A stretch of DNA of 64,000 nt from Thermothielavioides terrestris NRRL 8126 (GCF_000226115.1 NC_016459.1:1674001-1738000); one strand, 5' to 3'. Shown: positions 11,508 through 22,897, numbered from the stretch's first letter. The notes: generated from the letters alone by a model not told the origin. Numbers and translations: made by a program.

Positions 11508-11621
11508 ATCACGGAGTCAACCCGGGTCTCAAAGGGCTGTGTCGGTTGCTAGAAGACATGATGGAGACAAAGATGTGAATCACGGAGTCAACCCGGGTCT
11601 CAAAGGGTTGTGTCGGTTGCT
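11490..11621. repeat. 61-bp direct duplication, period 71 bp, spanning the CAB4 stop codon
   Basis: Copies at 11490-11550 and 11561-11621 differ at two positions only, one G to A and one C to T, both transitions. The first copy supplies the last codons and the stop of CAB4. The second is 3' UTR and repeats the Met-Glu-Thr-Lys-x-stop reading. Confidence 0.9.
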
Positions 11622-11630
11622 TGCACGCAA

Positions 11631-11651
11631 CCCCCCCCCCCCCCCCCCCCC
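11631..11651. repeat. poly-C tract (21 nt)
   Basis: An uninterrupted run of 21 C directly after the second copy of the CAB4 3' duplication. Exact length may be uncertain because long homopolymers are error-prone in sequencing. Confidence 0.85.
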
Positions 11652-12190
11652 TGTCACTGTTAAGCGCTGTAAACTAGGTGAATTACACTGAGTGCCGAAC
11701 TCCGGGATGGGATGTGATGTGATCTCTCTGCAAGTATCAAACGTTTTGCAGCACCTCCCGACAAGCCTTGCCGAAGTATACTTTGCCGCACGCAACCTCG
11801 GTCATTGTCAGTGTCCATGTCAGCAGCCGGAGAATCGAACAACTGCACTAACAGTGCAAAATGAAGAGTCGGGCAAATAGTATTTCCCACCATCCTTAGC
11901 TGATCAATCAGATGCCAAAAACAAAAGCAGAAAAACTATAGGTCTGACTCAGCAACACACGTATTACTTACAGGACCGAATTGGCCGAGACGCGAAGTCC
12001 CGAATGATATCCAAGGTACCTAGTGATAGAATGCGCATATAAAGGGGTCTTGTCGCGTTGACAGCAGAAGTATCAGAATCGGTAGATAGCCTTCAGTACC
12101 AGATTCACAAGTTGTCTCGAATCACCGGATCACAGCATAACTTGAGGAGAGAGGCCTCTTTGGACTACCAACTCTACCACAGCCTGATCC
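11652..12190. promoter_or_regulatory. intergenic upstream of the MDR gene
   Basis: About 540 bp between the CAB4 3' region and the reductase start. A TATA-like ATATAAAGG lies near 12038-12046, about 150 bp before the ATG, which is a plausible core promoter element. No gene is seen. Confidence 0.4.
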
Positions 12191-13405
12191 ATGATGGCGA
12201 CAACTACGCCGCCCCTCCCGGCCACAATGAAAGCCCTGATCCTCAACGCGGAGCTCAAAACCGCTTCCGTCCGCCCCGACACTCCGCTCCCGTCCCCGCA
12301 GCCAGGCGAGCTGCTGATCCGCGTCGAGGCCATCGCCCTCAACCCCGTCGACGCCCTGTACACGGGCCACCCGCTGGGCGCCACGGGCCGCACAGTCGGC
12401 AGCGACTTCGCCGGCGTCGTCGTCGCCGTCGGGCCTGCCTCCTCCTCCTCCTCCGGAGGAGGGTCCCCATCCCAACAACCCATCCAAGTCGGCCAGCGCG
12501 TCGCCGGATTCCTCCAGGGCGCCTGCAGCGCCAACCCCCGCCCCGGCGCCTTCGCCGAGTACCTCGTCTGCCCGGCCGACCTGGTCTGGCGCGTGCCCGA
12601 CGGCGTGGCGCCCGAGCGCGCCGCGCCCGTCAGCTTGTGCGGCCTGACCGCCGCGCAGGCCGTGTTCTACCGTCTGGGCTTGCCGGCGCCGTTCGTTACC
12701 GGGCGGGAAGCGGCGGGAAGCGATGGCGGTGGTGGCGAGCCGCTTCGGTTCTTCATCTACGGCGCGTCCACGTCGGTGGGGATGTACGCTGCGCAGCTGG
12801 TGCGGCGGAGCTGTGAGGTGAGCGGGCGGAGGCTGGTGCTTATTGGGGCGGCGAGCAGGGCGAGGTTCGAGATGCTGAGGGCCGAGCCGTACGGATACGA
12901 AGCGCTGGTGGATTATCGGGATGCCGACTGGCCCGAGCAGGTCAGGCGCCTCGCGGGAGGGGACGGCGTCGACTTCGCCTACGACTGCATTTCGGAAGGG
13001 GAGTCGGTCAAGAAGGCGGCCAGCACGCTGCGGGAGGGAGGGAAGATCGCGGTTGTCCGGTCTAGGAAGAGCGGAGCATGGGTGGCCGCCGAGGGGGAGT
13101 TGCGCTCGGAGCCTATATATGGCGCCGTCTGGGAGGGACTCGGGGTGGAGATCCAGTACCAGGGCTTTGTTGTCCCGGCGCCTGCGGAGGCGAGGAGGTT
13201 TGCGGCTTCCTTCTACAGCTGGCTGTCCGGCGGCGGCAGGTTGGAGCCGAATCCCATCCGCTTGATGCCCGGCGGCCTGGACCGGGTGGTCCCAGATGGT
13301 TTCAGTCTTCTCGGAACCGGAAGGGTGAGTGATCGACAGCGAGACGGCACCGACTGGCTGAGACCAATCAGCGCCGAGAAGTTGGTGTACAAGATTCAGG
13401 AGTGA
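12191..13405 (+). CDS. medium-chain dehydrogenase/reductase, enoyl-reductase-like (ToxD/LovC type)
   Basis: A single exon of 404 residues. It belongs to the MDR superfamily, in the fungal branch annotated as zinc-binding dehydrogenase or trans-acting enoyl reductase. The N-terminal GroES-like fold shows KALILNAELKTA, LLIRVEAIALNPVDALYTGHP and GSDFAGVVVAVG. The Rossmann domain shows FIYGASTSVGMYAAQL (about residues 188-202), whose Gly-x-x-x-x-Gly turn binds NADPH. The usual zinc-coordinating GHE segment of alcohol dehydrogenases is absent, so a zinc-independent enoyl/quinone reductase is more likely. No polyketide synthase or other cluster gene lies nearby, so a link to a secondary-metabolite pathway cannot be claimed. 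Ser- and Gly-rich inserts (about 83-93 and 176-182) look like loop expansions. Confidence 0.88.
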   Translation: MMATTTPPLPATMKALILNAELKTASVRPDTPLPSPQPGELLIRVEAIALNPVDALYTGHPLGATGRTVGSDFAGVVVAVGPASSSSSGGGSPSQQPIQVGQRVAGFLQGACSANPRPGAFAEYLVCPADLVWRVPDGVAPERAAPVSLCGLTAAQAVFYRLGLPAPFVTGREAAGSDGGGGEPLRFFIYGASTSVGMYAAQLVRRSCEVSGRRLVLIGAASRARFEMLRAEPYGYEALVDYRDADWPEQVRRLAGGDGVDFAYDCISEGESVKKAASTLREGGKIAVVRSRKSGAWVAAEGELRSEPIYGAVWEGLGVEIQYQGFVVPAPAEARRFAASFYSWLSGGGRLEPNPIRLMPGGLDRVVPDGFSLLGTGRVSDRQRDGTDWLRPISAEKLVYKIQE

Positions 13406-13653
13406 GTGATACTTTGCGAGGAAAACGGGATGCGGAAGGTTGAATTCCACTCGAGTGCCATGTAGTTCCACACAGACAGGCTCCCTAAAGATGATACGTT
13501 TATGTACTTTACCCGCCTGCTGTACAGACCATACCGTCCCCCCCGGCTTGTACTGCTCTGATAAATGACTGCTGTTTTCAATGTGACTTCATTTGTATGG
13601 GCATTGCTCCGTGGGAGCTCCTCCAAATTGGTGTAGTCTCACATGAACCTGAC

Positions 13654-14048
13654 TCACCCCTTTGACGGAAAGAATAACCAAGAGTCCTTCCCCTGCTCCC
13701 ACTCGCTCTCTTCACCGATCATGAAGACAGCGCGAATCAATTTGCCATCAACAATGGCCTCGGCAATCAGCTTCATCTCGTATTGAACCAAGAGATCCTC
13801 GCTTTTGACACCCAGATTCCGGCCGTGGTATGCCCCGGGTATTGGAAAGCTGCGGCGACGAAACGGGCGATGTCGACGTGATCGACGAGGCCCAGTAAGG
13901 ATTCAGCTCTCATGGAGCTGGTCCATGTGCCCTTCTTTGTCTCGGTGTAGCCACATTGGATCATGGGCTCGACGAAATTGGCCATGAAGGGGTCCGGCCG
14001 CAGCACTGTCACTGTATTTGAAGCCGCCGTCGATGACGGTCTGCCCAC
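13654..14048 (-). pseudogene. frameshifted NmrA-like (NAD(P)-binding) gene fragment
   Basis: On the minus strand, 14048-13820 reads VLRPDPFMANFVEPMIQCGY, TKKGTWTSSMRAESLLGLVDHVDIARFVAAAFQYPG, the C-terminal half of an NmrA-like short-chain NAD(P)-binding protein. At about 13825-13835 the family-like reading continues as YHGRNLGVKSEDLL only in another frame. One base of a G run appears lost. The shifted frame then runs to TGA at 13656-13654, ending KDSWLFFPSKG. No credible N-terminal Rossmann half (GxxGxxG) is found upstream. It could be a sequencing error in the G run plus a missed 5' exon, but the lack of a start favours a relic. Confidence 0.6.
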
Positions 14049-15365
14049 CCGCTTCCTGCTCGATGCGTGAGCATGGAAGAAGCCCTAAGACGTAAATATA
14101 TCAGTCGCTGACACCTTCTGGGTAAGGAGCACATACATGTACGCAGGATCTTTGGCAGTTTGTTCAGCGCCCTTCAATGTTTTCATGTTGGGTCCTACTT
14201 TGCCGCGAGCCCTGCGTCGCTGGAACGGACAGTGGCAGACTGCATAAGATGACAATGGAACCAACAGCATCAGAATTTCAAGGCCGGATCCAGCCGGATC
14301 TCAGGCTTTCCGGGTCCTCAGCCATTGAGACTCACCTTCCTGTTTGATCGAAGATTGGTGCGCCGCTCATGGTCCCCTAAACCATAGGGTCCAACGTCTC
14401 CCTGGCCATCCCGCTGTACGGTTGCATGTGCAAGCCGCGGGTCCGTCTGTGTGTCCCCGTTCGCTGATCCTCGAAACCACAGACTGCGATGGCATGCACA
14501 TGGTCGTTGCCACGTCCGCGGTCACCGCGCACAAACCTGAGTCAGTGGTCGTCTTGGATATAGCTAACTACCTGGAACCGGCGCTCGCGCACCTCGAGCT
14601 GGACTGCTTCAGCCCATCCTTGCTTCCTTTTTGCTCCATCAAGCATCGCTCGCAAGAGTCCAATATTCCCTGGTCTTGCTCTATCAGTAACACCGCGGGC
14701 CACGGTCCGTGCTTATAGTATAGATTGATGTTCGAGAGCTTAAGATAAATGTTTGAGAGGAATTGGGGTTGAGCTCTGTTGCTCGGTTCTCTCACTCTTT
14801 GCAAACCAAAGAATGTAGACCGGAGAGGAACGGCTGGTTCTGGTCTTGCCATTCCCTCGGGCTCGGGGGCTACACACACGGATTCTTAGCCACGACGGCT
14901 CACCAGAACCATCTGCAAGTAGCCTTCACTCCAAGCAGCTTGTCGGAAGTCCGATGCCCTATTCATGGCCTTGAGCTGCTCCTCGTCGACTGAATCGCTC
15001 TTCGGCCCCCGGACACGCGCCAAACTAATGTCTACCGATTTACACAGTAGCTTCCTCAAAAAAAAAAAAAAATTGATGGTGCATTAATTACTAGATCCAT
15101 CCGGACTCCTCCAAATTAGAGTCCTTAAAGCCATCGTGCCTGCCGATGGGTTTGTCGATTTGTCGATTTGGGACTCGGAAAGGAGAAGCAAGGGTTAGGG
15201 GCGCTCTTCAGAACCCTGGAAACAACCCACTGCACTCGCCAATGCAGCCACGTGACAGTGCCAAGGAATCAATGACCCAGCAGCACAGCGGTCTTCAATT
15301 CCTGCCGATCCGATCCGACGAGAACAACACCCGCCCTGCCATTCCCAACCCACCGCACCACAACC
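14049..15365. other. intergenic; no supported gene
   Basis: About 1.3 kb without a recognisable product. It may include decayed 5' sequence of the NmrA-like relic. A 14-nt A run lies at about 15059-15073. The last 150 bp are the upstream region of the bL36m gene. Confidence 0.4.
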
Positions 15366-15868
15366 ATGGCCAGCCTCTCAGTCCTGTCGCAAACCGCGCG
15401 GTCCGCCGCGTCGGCCACGAGGTCGCTTACCTCGTCGATGCGCGCCCTCTCCCTCTCCTCCGCCGCCGCCGCGCGGCCCGCCATGCAGACACAGACCCGC
15501 TCCCTCTCGCAGGCCGTTCTCTCGACACCCCGGGCGCCAACCACCCTTGGCACCCGTGCCGCCACCAGCGCAACTGCCCCGGCGGTGCAGAGCGGCGTGG
15601 CGGTGTTCCAGAGGCAGCAGGTGCGGGGCATGAAGGTGCGCAGCGCCATCAAGAAGCGGTGCGAGCATTGCAAGGTGAGTGAGCGAGGGACCCCGGTTGG
15701 ATCGCGGCTGCGTTTTTTTGGGGCAGGATATCTTGGTTGAGAGGATGGGGAGGGGCTGATTTTGGGATTCCGCGGCAGGTCGTCCGGCGCAAGGCCAACA
15801 AACGGCACAACGGCTACCTCTACGTCATATGCCCCGCGAACCCGAGGCACAAGCAGCGCCAGGGATAA
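15366..15868 (+). CDS. RTC6: mitochondrial large-subunit ribosomal protein bL36m
   Basis: A small zinc-ribbon protein of the mitochondrial 54S subunit. Exons are 15366-15674 and 15779-15868 with a GTGAGT donor and a GCAG acceptor, phase 0, giving 132 residues. The first about 95 residues are a long Ser/Ala/Arg-rich mitochondrial presequence. The mature part starts at GMKVRSAIKKRCEHCK and continues after the intron as VVRRKANKRHNGYLYVICPANPRHKQRQG. The Cys-x2-Cys, Cys and His zinc ligands of the L36 family are present (CEHC, C, H). The downstream neighbour is the convergent LYRM2-like gene, also mitochondrial. Confidence 0.95.
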
Positions 15869-16190
15869 GATAATTGGGGATGGGTCCTGCAACAGGATGG
15901 AGGGTCTGCTGTTTTGATACCAGCCTGGGCGAGGATATTCTGTACGATAGGTGCGCCAGAAACGTATCGACGGGCTTGGGACAGGTCGAGGTCGGACGCT
16001 GGGTCAGGGGGGAATCCGGCATGTTCAACCGTAAGACGACGATGCGGCTCTACGAAATCAAGAAGGAGGCTTGTTTGTCGAAGGGAACATGTGCGGGAGG
16101 CCCAGGGACGGCACGCCAAGGTGGTTGAAGAACAGCAGGAAGCTGCGAGCAAAGCCGGCTAGACCAGGACAGTTTGGCGTCGTTCTTGCT
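15869..16190. other. convergent 3' region
   Basis: A 322-bp gap between the stop codons of the bL36m and LYRM2-like genes. Overlapping open frames here do not resemble any family. Confidence 0.5.
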
Positions 16191-16642
16191 TCAGAGGCCG
16201 TCAATATACCTCTCCATGCTCTCCCACTCGGTCTTGCCCGTCGACAGGAGGTATCGGATGTGGTCCTTGCGATGCGTCAGTGTACACTTCTGCAGATATC
16301 GGCCAGGGCGGCGGCACCGACGATATCTGTGACCCCGCGATTCCTCTCGAACTCGCCCCGCGCAAACTTGCGCGTCTCGGCGCGGGTTCTCGGATCAGCA
16401 ATTCGGCGCGTGCTTCGGAGGATGGACCGGTACAGAGCAAGTGCCCGGGCCCGCTGGACAAACTGAGGGCGGGTTGTGAGTAAGACATCTGATCAATATA
16501 TGTGGCAACCGCAGATGCAACATGCCCAGAGGCAAAGGATCAAATTTACATGTTCCAAAGTCAGCGCTGGGCCGGGTCGAGACTGCCGGTCTGTCGCATA
16601 CGCGCGAAGGGTCCGCCACGTCGGCGCCGCAGGAGAAGGCAT
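16191..16642 (-). CDS. LYR-motif protein, LYRM2-like (mitochondrial)
   Basis: A small mitochondrial Complex1_LYR family protein. It is built from three short exons on the minus strand: 16642-16550, 16462-16322 and 16265-16191, all phase 0, giving 102 residues. Exon 1 is an Arg-rich presequence ending GPALTLEH. Exon 2 carries FVQRARALALYRSILRSTRR with the LYR tripeptide, then DPRTRAETRKFARGEFERNR. Exon 3 gives DHIRYLLSTGKTEWESMERYIDGL and TGA (16193-16191). The first donor is GTAAAT (16549). The second, GTCGGT (16321), is weak, but a CTGAC branch point near its acceptor and the exact family fit on both sides support the 56-nt intron. An in-frame ATG at 16681 is an alternative start. LYR proteins bind acyl carrier protein and help complex assembly. 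Confidence 0.85.
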
Positions 16643-19600
16643 CAAACGGTACAATGAAGACACGGACCATCCAGGAAACATCAGCGGCCAAGATTCTGCA
16701 GAACCCATTGGGCTGGCTGTCGGGCAACTGGGGCGCGCGGGAAGAGGTGCTTTTGATGTCCGGTCGAGTTCCCAAGTCAAGGGGAAGTCCAAGTCAAGGG
16801 GAAATTTCGGCTGGCAACGATGGGTTCCAGCGTCGAGACGTCATGCTGAAGCCCCACTTAGAGCTCCCTGACCCATACCTCCTGTCGGTTTGGATGTACA
16901 CAGGATCAACCCCTTCGGCTGTTCCCAAAAATTGTGAGGAGGTGCCAATTCGTCCGAGAACATTGGAGCTGAAGAAGAGACCAGTCGAGATTTCAAAGAT
17001 AGTCTGTGTTTTCGTTGTCCTGGACGCCAGTTTTGGCCAGCCGGCAATCCGCCAAACCGTTGTTTGATTGGTCAGCGGCCCAAACTGCCAATCGCCGAGA
17101 CGAGGGTATTCTAGAGGGGGAGAGGGGAGCCAGATTCGAACCGACGACCTGCCGGCGGCAAGCAGGTTTTTCCAGACGTATCACACACTCCAACTACGTA
17201 TTATTTAACTGTTGGTACGTACTAAATCTTTTGCAACAGAATCCAGCTGGCTCGATTTTCTAGAGGAGGGTAGTGGCTAGGGGCCGAAATGTTCGTTCAT
17301 CACAGTGGAGTGAAGGTTTAGGGTTACCCCTGTTGTTTACAGCTGTCAGAACCTGGGCCTCAATACCAGGAGCTCGGCACCCACGGGCCGTACTGCCGTA
17401 ATAGGATCCACCAGAGCCACAGATCTGGGTGCCCAGAGTAGCCCTCTTCTATATACACACTTTTAACGAACAACACCATCATTGATCACCATCTCTGTGT
17501 ATCAGGCACTTCGTGATAGCTTCATTGTCTCCATCCTGCGCAGTAGCTCTGTCAACAGCCTGCTAACACTGCTGCAGCACTCGTTGGCCTGCTAGCAAAT
17601 TCGTGGAGTAAGGACCGAGTCGTCTGCACCAGGCTCCGAAACCACATCTGCACCATTGGTGGCGCCTTTGGGCTCATAGTAAAGCCTATACTTCCTTATA
17701 GTATTAAAACACACCGACCCACATGGCGCTCACAGTCTCTGGTGCTATCCTCTCCAATCCCCAGAGTTCACGGCTCTCCGGACTTCCGTTCATAAAGGAA
17801 GGCGCGGTACACTCCTCCTACGTGTCGTGACAGCTCGTGAGCTGTGCCAGGACCCCTTTCCCAACTCCGGGCACACGTGGCAACTCAAGTATCGTGAACG
17901 TCAGCGTGGAGTCCGGCGACGAAGGACGTAGGGCGATGGCAACCGCAAATCCGACTGTGGAAAGCCATCAGCAACATCGGCCAAACACAGTTAAGCAATG
18001 GCGCTTTACCTGGAAGGCTACCTAGAATGATCATCTGGCCTCTCGGACCTGTTTGGCATCATGGCTCCGTTTAGGCGGAGAGGGGAGACTCCGGGCTTTG
18101 GACATTGGAGGAGTTGTCATTCTTGGCGTCCTTGAGGCGTCCGGGAGCTTGCGTTGGCCTGGGGTTCGTCGGCGGCACCCTGCGCGCTGCTTGGTACGGG
18201 ACATCGTGTGACCTGCTCTGTGTCGAATGAGGGAGAGGAGAGGAACGGAGAGGAGGGAGCGATGTTGGCAGGCTAAATACTTCAGGGACTTCGTTTAGGC
18301 ACACAATCCATCTCGGGCGTTGGCAAGCAGGGTCCGGTCGTTAATGTCGGCATCTCGAGCTCGCCGTTCGCGTCGAAGAATTGGTGTGGATCGCCCGGCG
18401 CCTCCGTATTTCGGCGCCCTGGCAAATAGCATTAGTACATGGGATCTAATGATCAGGGACTGGAGGTAAGCATATACCCGATTTTTAACCCTTGGCCCTA
18501 TGGCGACGACGACGTCGCACCTTGTTCGTCGACATTCGCGTGCGGACACTGGCGTGAAGTGCCTTCCAACCTCCTGCTGCCTGGACCTTCGCGGTCATGC
18601 GGGGCTTGCGGCCAAATCGCGTCGTCATCATGTACGGCTCGAACCTCGTGGGACTGTTCTCCTCGGTCTTACTAGGCGAGAGGGCAGCCGGGTCGACAGA
18701 AAAGTCCGATTGGCGTTTCCTTGAGGCACGACTTGCGGTTGCTGGGCTGGAGGGGGCGATCATCGGTGCGTAAAGGTGGCAAGGGCGGAGCCGGTGGACG
18801 GCGTCGTTCAACAGCCCCTTTGGCAATGGAAGGCAGCTGGTCCGCACCCTTTGGTTGGTGGGTAAGCGGTGGACGGTAGAGCGGACATGGTGAACTGCGA
18901 AATGGAGTAAGGCTGCTGCGGAAAGACCAGCTGCGGTGCGGGAGGTCAGAAAGGGGACTTCGAAGGGGGGCCACGCCTCTTATATTTGTAGGACGGGCCC
19001 GATTTGCTCCGCGACGTGACCGTCAAGAGCATGGGTTAGAGCACCACAGGGACCTTACCGACGCCTTCACGCTCGTGAGTCATGTGTTGCTCGGGTTTCT
19101 ACCACCTGGGTGGACGTCATACTCGGCTCTCATCTCTCTTCCTAGCTGCTCTCTGAACATGGAGGATACGAAGATGGATGGCAGCGGCCGTGTCATGTTA
19201 GAGGAGGCAGCAAGGTCAATGCCATGTTCAGCCCGTGTCTTGGGCGGCCTGGAGAACGCTAGGAGGCCGTTCAGAAAACCCACGCGTTGGAGTTGGCTCC
19301 CGCCAGGTAAGTAGGTCAAGGCAACCTGAGCCCAACCCGAGCTATCAACTTGGCCGCCCAGTCTGCCTTGTCCGCGCTTGGTTAAGGCACTTCCCACTTT
19401 TGGGCTGGACGTTAAGATGTTCCGTTGCTGAACTGATATCGTTTGTTAGTTTGTAAAGAACGTCACCCATGTAGGATATCACCCGTCACTGTGAATCACA
19501 TCCCTGTCTTAACCACACGGGGCATACGGCGTCTCCGGAGCTTGTCCAATCCTCATGCTAACGTGCATGATCTTGGTCCCTCTCCTGGTGTGCCGCCGGG

Positions 19601-21466
19601 TTACAGCCTACGCTTCGCGAGGCGCACTTGCTGGAAGTTCTCGGTCGTCACAACCAACATGGCATGTTGCTGGGTAGCCTCGACTATGGCGGCCTCTCGG
19701 GCAAGGGGATTCGGGCAAAAACGAAGCATAAAGAGCCTGATGGGGCCTCATTTGACTCTCTAGCTTCCCTTGCTCAAAGCGAACATTCGTCTCTACTCTA
19801 TTAGAGAAAAACGAAGCCCCTTATCGTCCGCAATTTCCTCGCGTCTTCCAATTCTCATACGTGTCAATATCTTATTCTACACTTACTATTCGTTTGGTCG
19901 TAATAGACCATATCAAGACCAGGCCCTCAATTTCGACCACCACTCTTGGGAAAATGGTGGCTACAACGCTGGATGACGAGTATACCAGGTCTGGTATATC
20001 TCCACGTAACAGGAAGACTATACAAGTAATCCTCCGGTTTGGCTCCAGGCTCATCATGGAGTCGAACAGCGTCATTATGAGAGCTGCGTTGCACGCCATT
20101 CCATTATCTCGCTCGAGGATTCTTCTCAAGTGTCCACGGACGACGTCCTCGCCCTGCAATAACTCGCATCCCCTCGCATCCCCTCTCAATCGGACTACTT
20201 CGTCAAGGAGGCGAAGCGACGCCTTATGCAAACAAGGGATGAAGGCGACTGGCCATGCCCGATTCCAAACCCAAGTGCGGATGGCGCCACATGCCGGTTA
20301 CCGGTGAGTATTAGTTCAACGTAGACATTCGGAGTCGGAGTGAAGGGTTAGGAGTAACCCCAGATACTCCATCACAAGACTCCTGGTCTTGGAGGCCTCA
20401 TTGAAGGTCTTAAGGAGCAGCCATTGATGTGGTATTGAAGGCATGGACGAATTTCGTGGCCGAGATTCGAAGCGCTTCCGTGGCAATACTTCTCCATGTT
20501 GGAGTCCGGCCTCTTTCAAGATCCCTCGCGAACCGACATAACAAAGCGCCCGACTAACGTTATACTGCACTCATGCGGGCAGCCTACAGATGGTGTGTTC
20601 CACGGTAGGAGGTCGGGATATGTCATGAACGTCTAAGGCAAACGTGAATCTAGGGTCAGGCAGAATGATTGAGACATTAATGATCTCGAGCGTATGGCCG
20701 ATGGCGAGGCATATTCGAATAAGAAGCCTGCTTGACGCTGACGAAGGAGAAACTATAAAGGCTGGCCTCGACGCTTCAGTCCCTACACACTTCAGAACTC
20801 AAACTCTACTCCTTGCACTTCGCTGCAATATCAGCCATCCTAGCAATAGCGCCTCTATCCACTCCGTTCTACCAAGTGTACATTGTCTTCCAAATATAAG
20901 ACCCTTGGCACCACTCTCTGTCGTTAATTTTGTCTGTTACGAACTACTTCTGCGCTCGTAGCGCAGTTCACTTTGCAAGGCGAGCGAGATGCGACCCTAT
21001 GAATGGGGATTTGCAATGAGAAAACGGACATGGTCTGCCTTCCGTGATTGAACGCCTCCCCGCATACCGAACCCCAACTGTTTTGAATTTTTGTTTGTAT
21101 CACACACACGTCCTGCTTTGCTTGCTGGCGCTCTTTGTCACAACGGGGCAAAAGGACATCCTTGCCCTGCAAAGGCTAGGGGCACCCTATATACCGTGTG
21201 ACACTCTTCCCAGCATGGTGAGCGGGTTGCTCTGTGCATGAATAACACTGCTACGCGCGGCTCTGTTGCGCGTGACACACCCCGGCTTGGCACACCCCCC
21301 CAATTCTGGTGGAAAATCTTTTTCTTCCGGCTCCGACGGTGCATTCCACTCCATCCAGTCACATTCCAGGATTTCTGGGGCCCTGGCGAATCCGACACAC
21401 CTTCTCTCAACGACACCACTTCGCTAAGGCAGCCGACAAGATTTCACCAGGGCTCACTAGCCCGAC
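16643..21466. other. gene-poor, apparently decayed region
   Basis: Nearly 5 kb with only short, mutually overlapping open frames. Two stretches read somewhat like degraded protein but match nothing I know. One is minus 18847-18485, with TRFGRKPRMTAKVQAAGGWK. The other is minus 20231-19872, Leu/Arg-rich, with GDARGCELLQGEDVVRGHL. Base composition is intermediate and does not show the strong TpA excess of the RIP blocks. No intact gene, LTR or terminal inverted repeat was found. Confidence 0.4.
17123..17195 (-). pseudogene. possible tRNA-like remnant
   Basis: On the minus strand a T-arm-like hairpin (17145-17129, loop TTCGAAT, internal-promoter box B with one mismatch) follows an anticodon-arm-like hairpin with CTGC/GCAG pairing. 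The expected 5' acceptor strand does not pair with the 3' strand and the D arm is poor, so this is not a functional tRNA. It may be chance or a tRNA-derived relic. Confidence 0.2.
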
Positions 21467-22897
21467 ATGTGCCGCGACAAGTGGTACAGATACACTTGCG
21501 GCCATTTAATTGCGGCGCGAGACGATCAGGAGGGCTTTGAGCACTGCGCCGAGTGGGTTGAGGGCCGGGACGAGACCGAGTGCGCCAACTTCGACGCCAC
21601 TGCCGACCACGCCACCGAGGACGTCGAGACCACCTGCCAGGAGTGCGCATACCTGACTCCACCAGATACGTCTAGCGATGATGACGATGGACATGACGGG
21701 GACGGAAATGATGGTGCCGGGCAGTGAAGACCGTGCGGCTACGGCGCCAGCAAAGAGCTCAGAAGAACAACCGCTGCCAGCGCTGCATATGACGCCTCCG
21801 CGTTCCGACGGCGCTACGACGCCGGCTAGCAGAGCAAATTTAGAGGTGGAGACAGGGAGTCCATGGGGTGGGAAGATCAGGGCCGAAATATGTCAGGATC
21901 AGGGTGCAATTCTAGCGGTGGGACCGAAGCAAAACACGCCTACGGACTCGGCCGAGCAAGAAGGGCCTATGTCACAATCGACGGAGGCCGGAACCATGCT
22001 TGATGCCGATAGCGACATGGCTAGGTCCGATGCTCTTCCCCCGCTCGATTCTCCCACCGGCCAGTCTATGACCAATCCTCTCCGCGTGGTCGTCCGGTGT
22101 ATCTCCCATCAGATCCCGGGGCCTCGCAAGAAGCGCAAAGCCACGATGGCAAATATCATCTGTCAACATTGCTTCGGGCGCGACCACGACCAAAACCTCG
22201 ATACGATCAACATCGCGGGGCTAGAAGATATTGACGGGAAGAAGCTTTGGGTTTTGCTCGACTCCGGTCCACCATCGGCCTCGGTCTCGAGTAAGATTCT
22301 TAGCTTCAGGTGGACAGGGAAGCAACTGTAGGTTTCAACTGCCTTCCAGCATACGCCGACCGTCTCCATAACACTCTAGCTAACAGACGCCTTAGGCAAT
22401 CCCGCCCCGTAGATGCTCGGACGAAAGAGAGGCTTAGCCAGGTGCCTTTCAGACGCGGCATGGCCGGGAGCGCCTCCACAAAAAAGGACACCAAGTCGCG
22501 CAGCATGTCGTCCGCCGAGCTGCGGGATAGCATGACCGACGACCAATGGAACCGATATATGCAGGAGTTCCTCAAGAGGAAGCTTCAGTACGAGAAAGTT
22601 GCATGTAATCTCGTCAAGGACTGGGCGAGGAAGCATCCGACGCTCTTCTTCGACGTGATGCAGGAATATACGGCTCAGAAGCGCTGGCATAAGCTAAGTT
22701 TGTCGCTCGCTGAGCAGCAGTGGGTTGATGCGGAGAAGAGCAGGGACCAGCCAGCGTCTTTTATGATGCAGATGGAGGCTGTGTTGTCACAGATGGGTAG
22801 GGATACCGCCGACGAGGGACCAACATTACATGCTGTTGCTGATGACGAACCTCGCGGCGGATCAGAGACGGGGGGGCCAGTTGGCGAGGAGACGTAA
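21467..22897 (+). CDS. unrecognised Cys-containing protein, probably three exons
   Basis: Open frames 21467-21669, 21725-22290 and 22332-22897 can be joined in phase to about 444 residues. The second junction is good: GTAAGA donor at 22291 and TAG acceptor at 22331, an unusually short 41-nt intron. The first (GTCTAG donor, GGCAG acceptor) is weak and could instead be a frameshift. The N-terminus has spaced metal-binding-like residues: a CGH, further single Cys, then CQEC. It is followed by an acidic run and a long low-complexity Ser/Pro/Thr segment. The C-terminal part is helical and charged (MTDDQWNRYMQEFLKRK, CNLVKDWARKHPTLFFDVMQ). I do not recognise the family. It is the only plausible gene in the gene-poor stretch before the retrotransposon block. 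Confidence 0.5.

Noticed and set aside
12122..13471. 449-codon minus-strand frame opposite the MDR gene
   Set aside because: Antisense shadow; the plus strand has the NADPH-binding fold.
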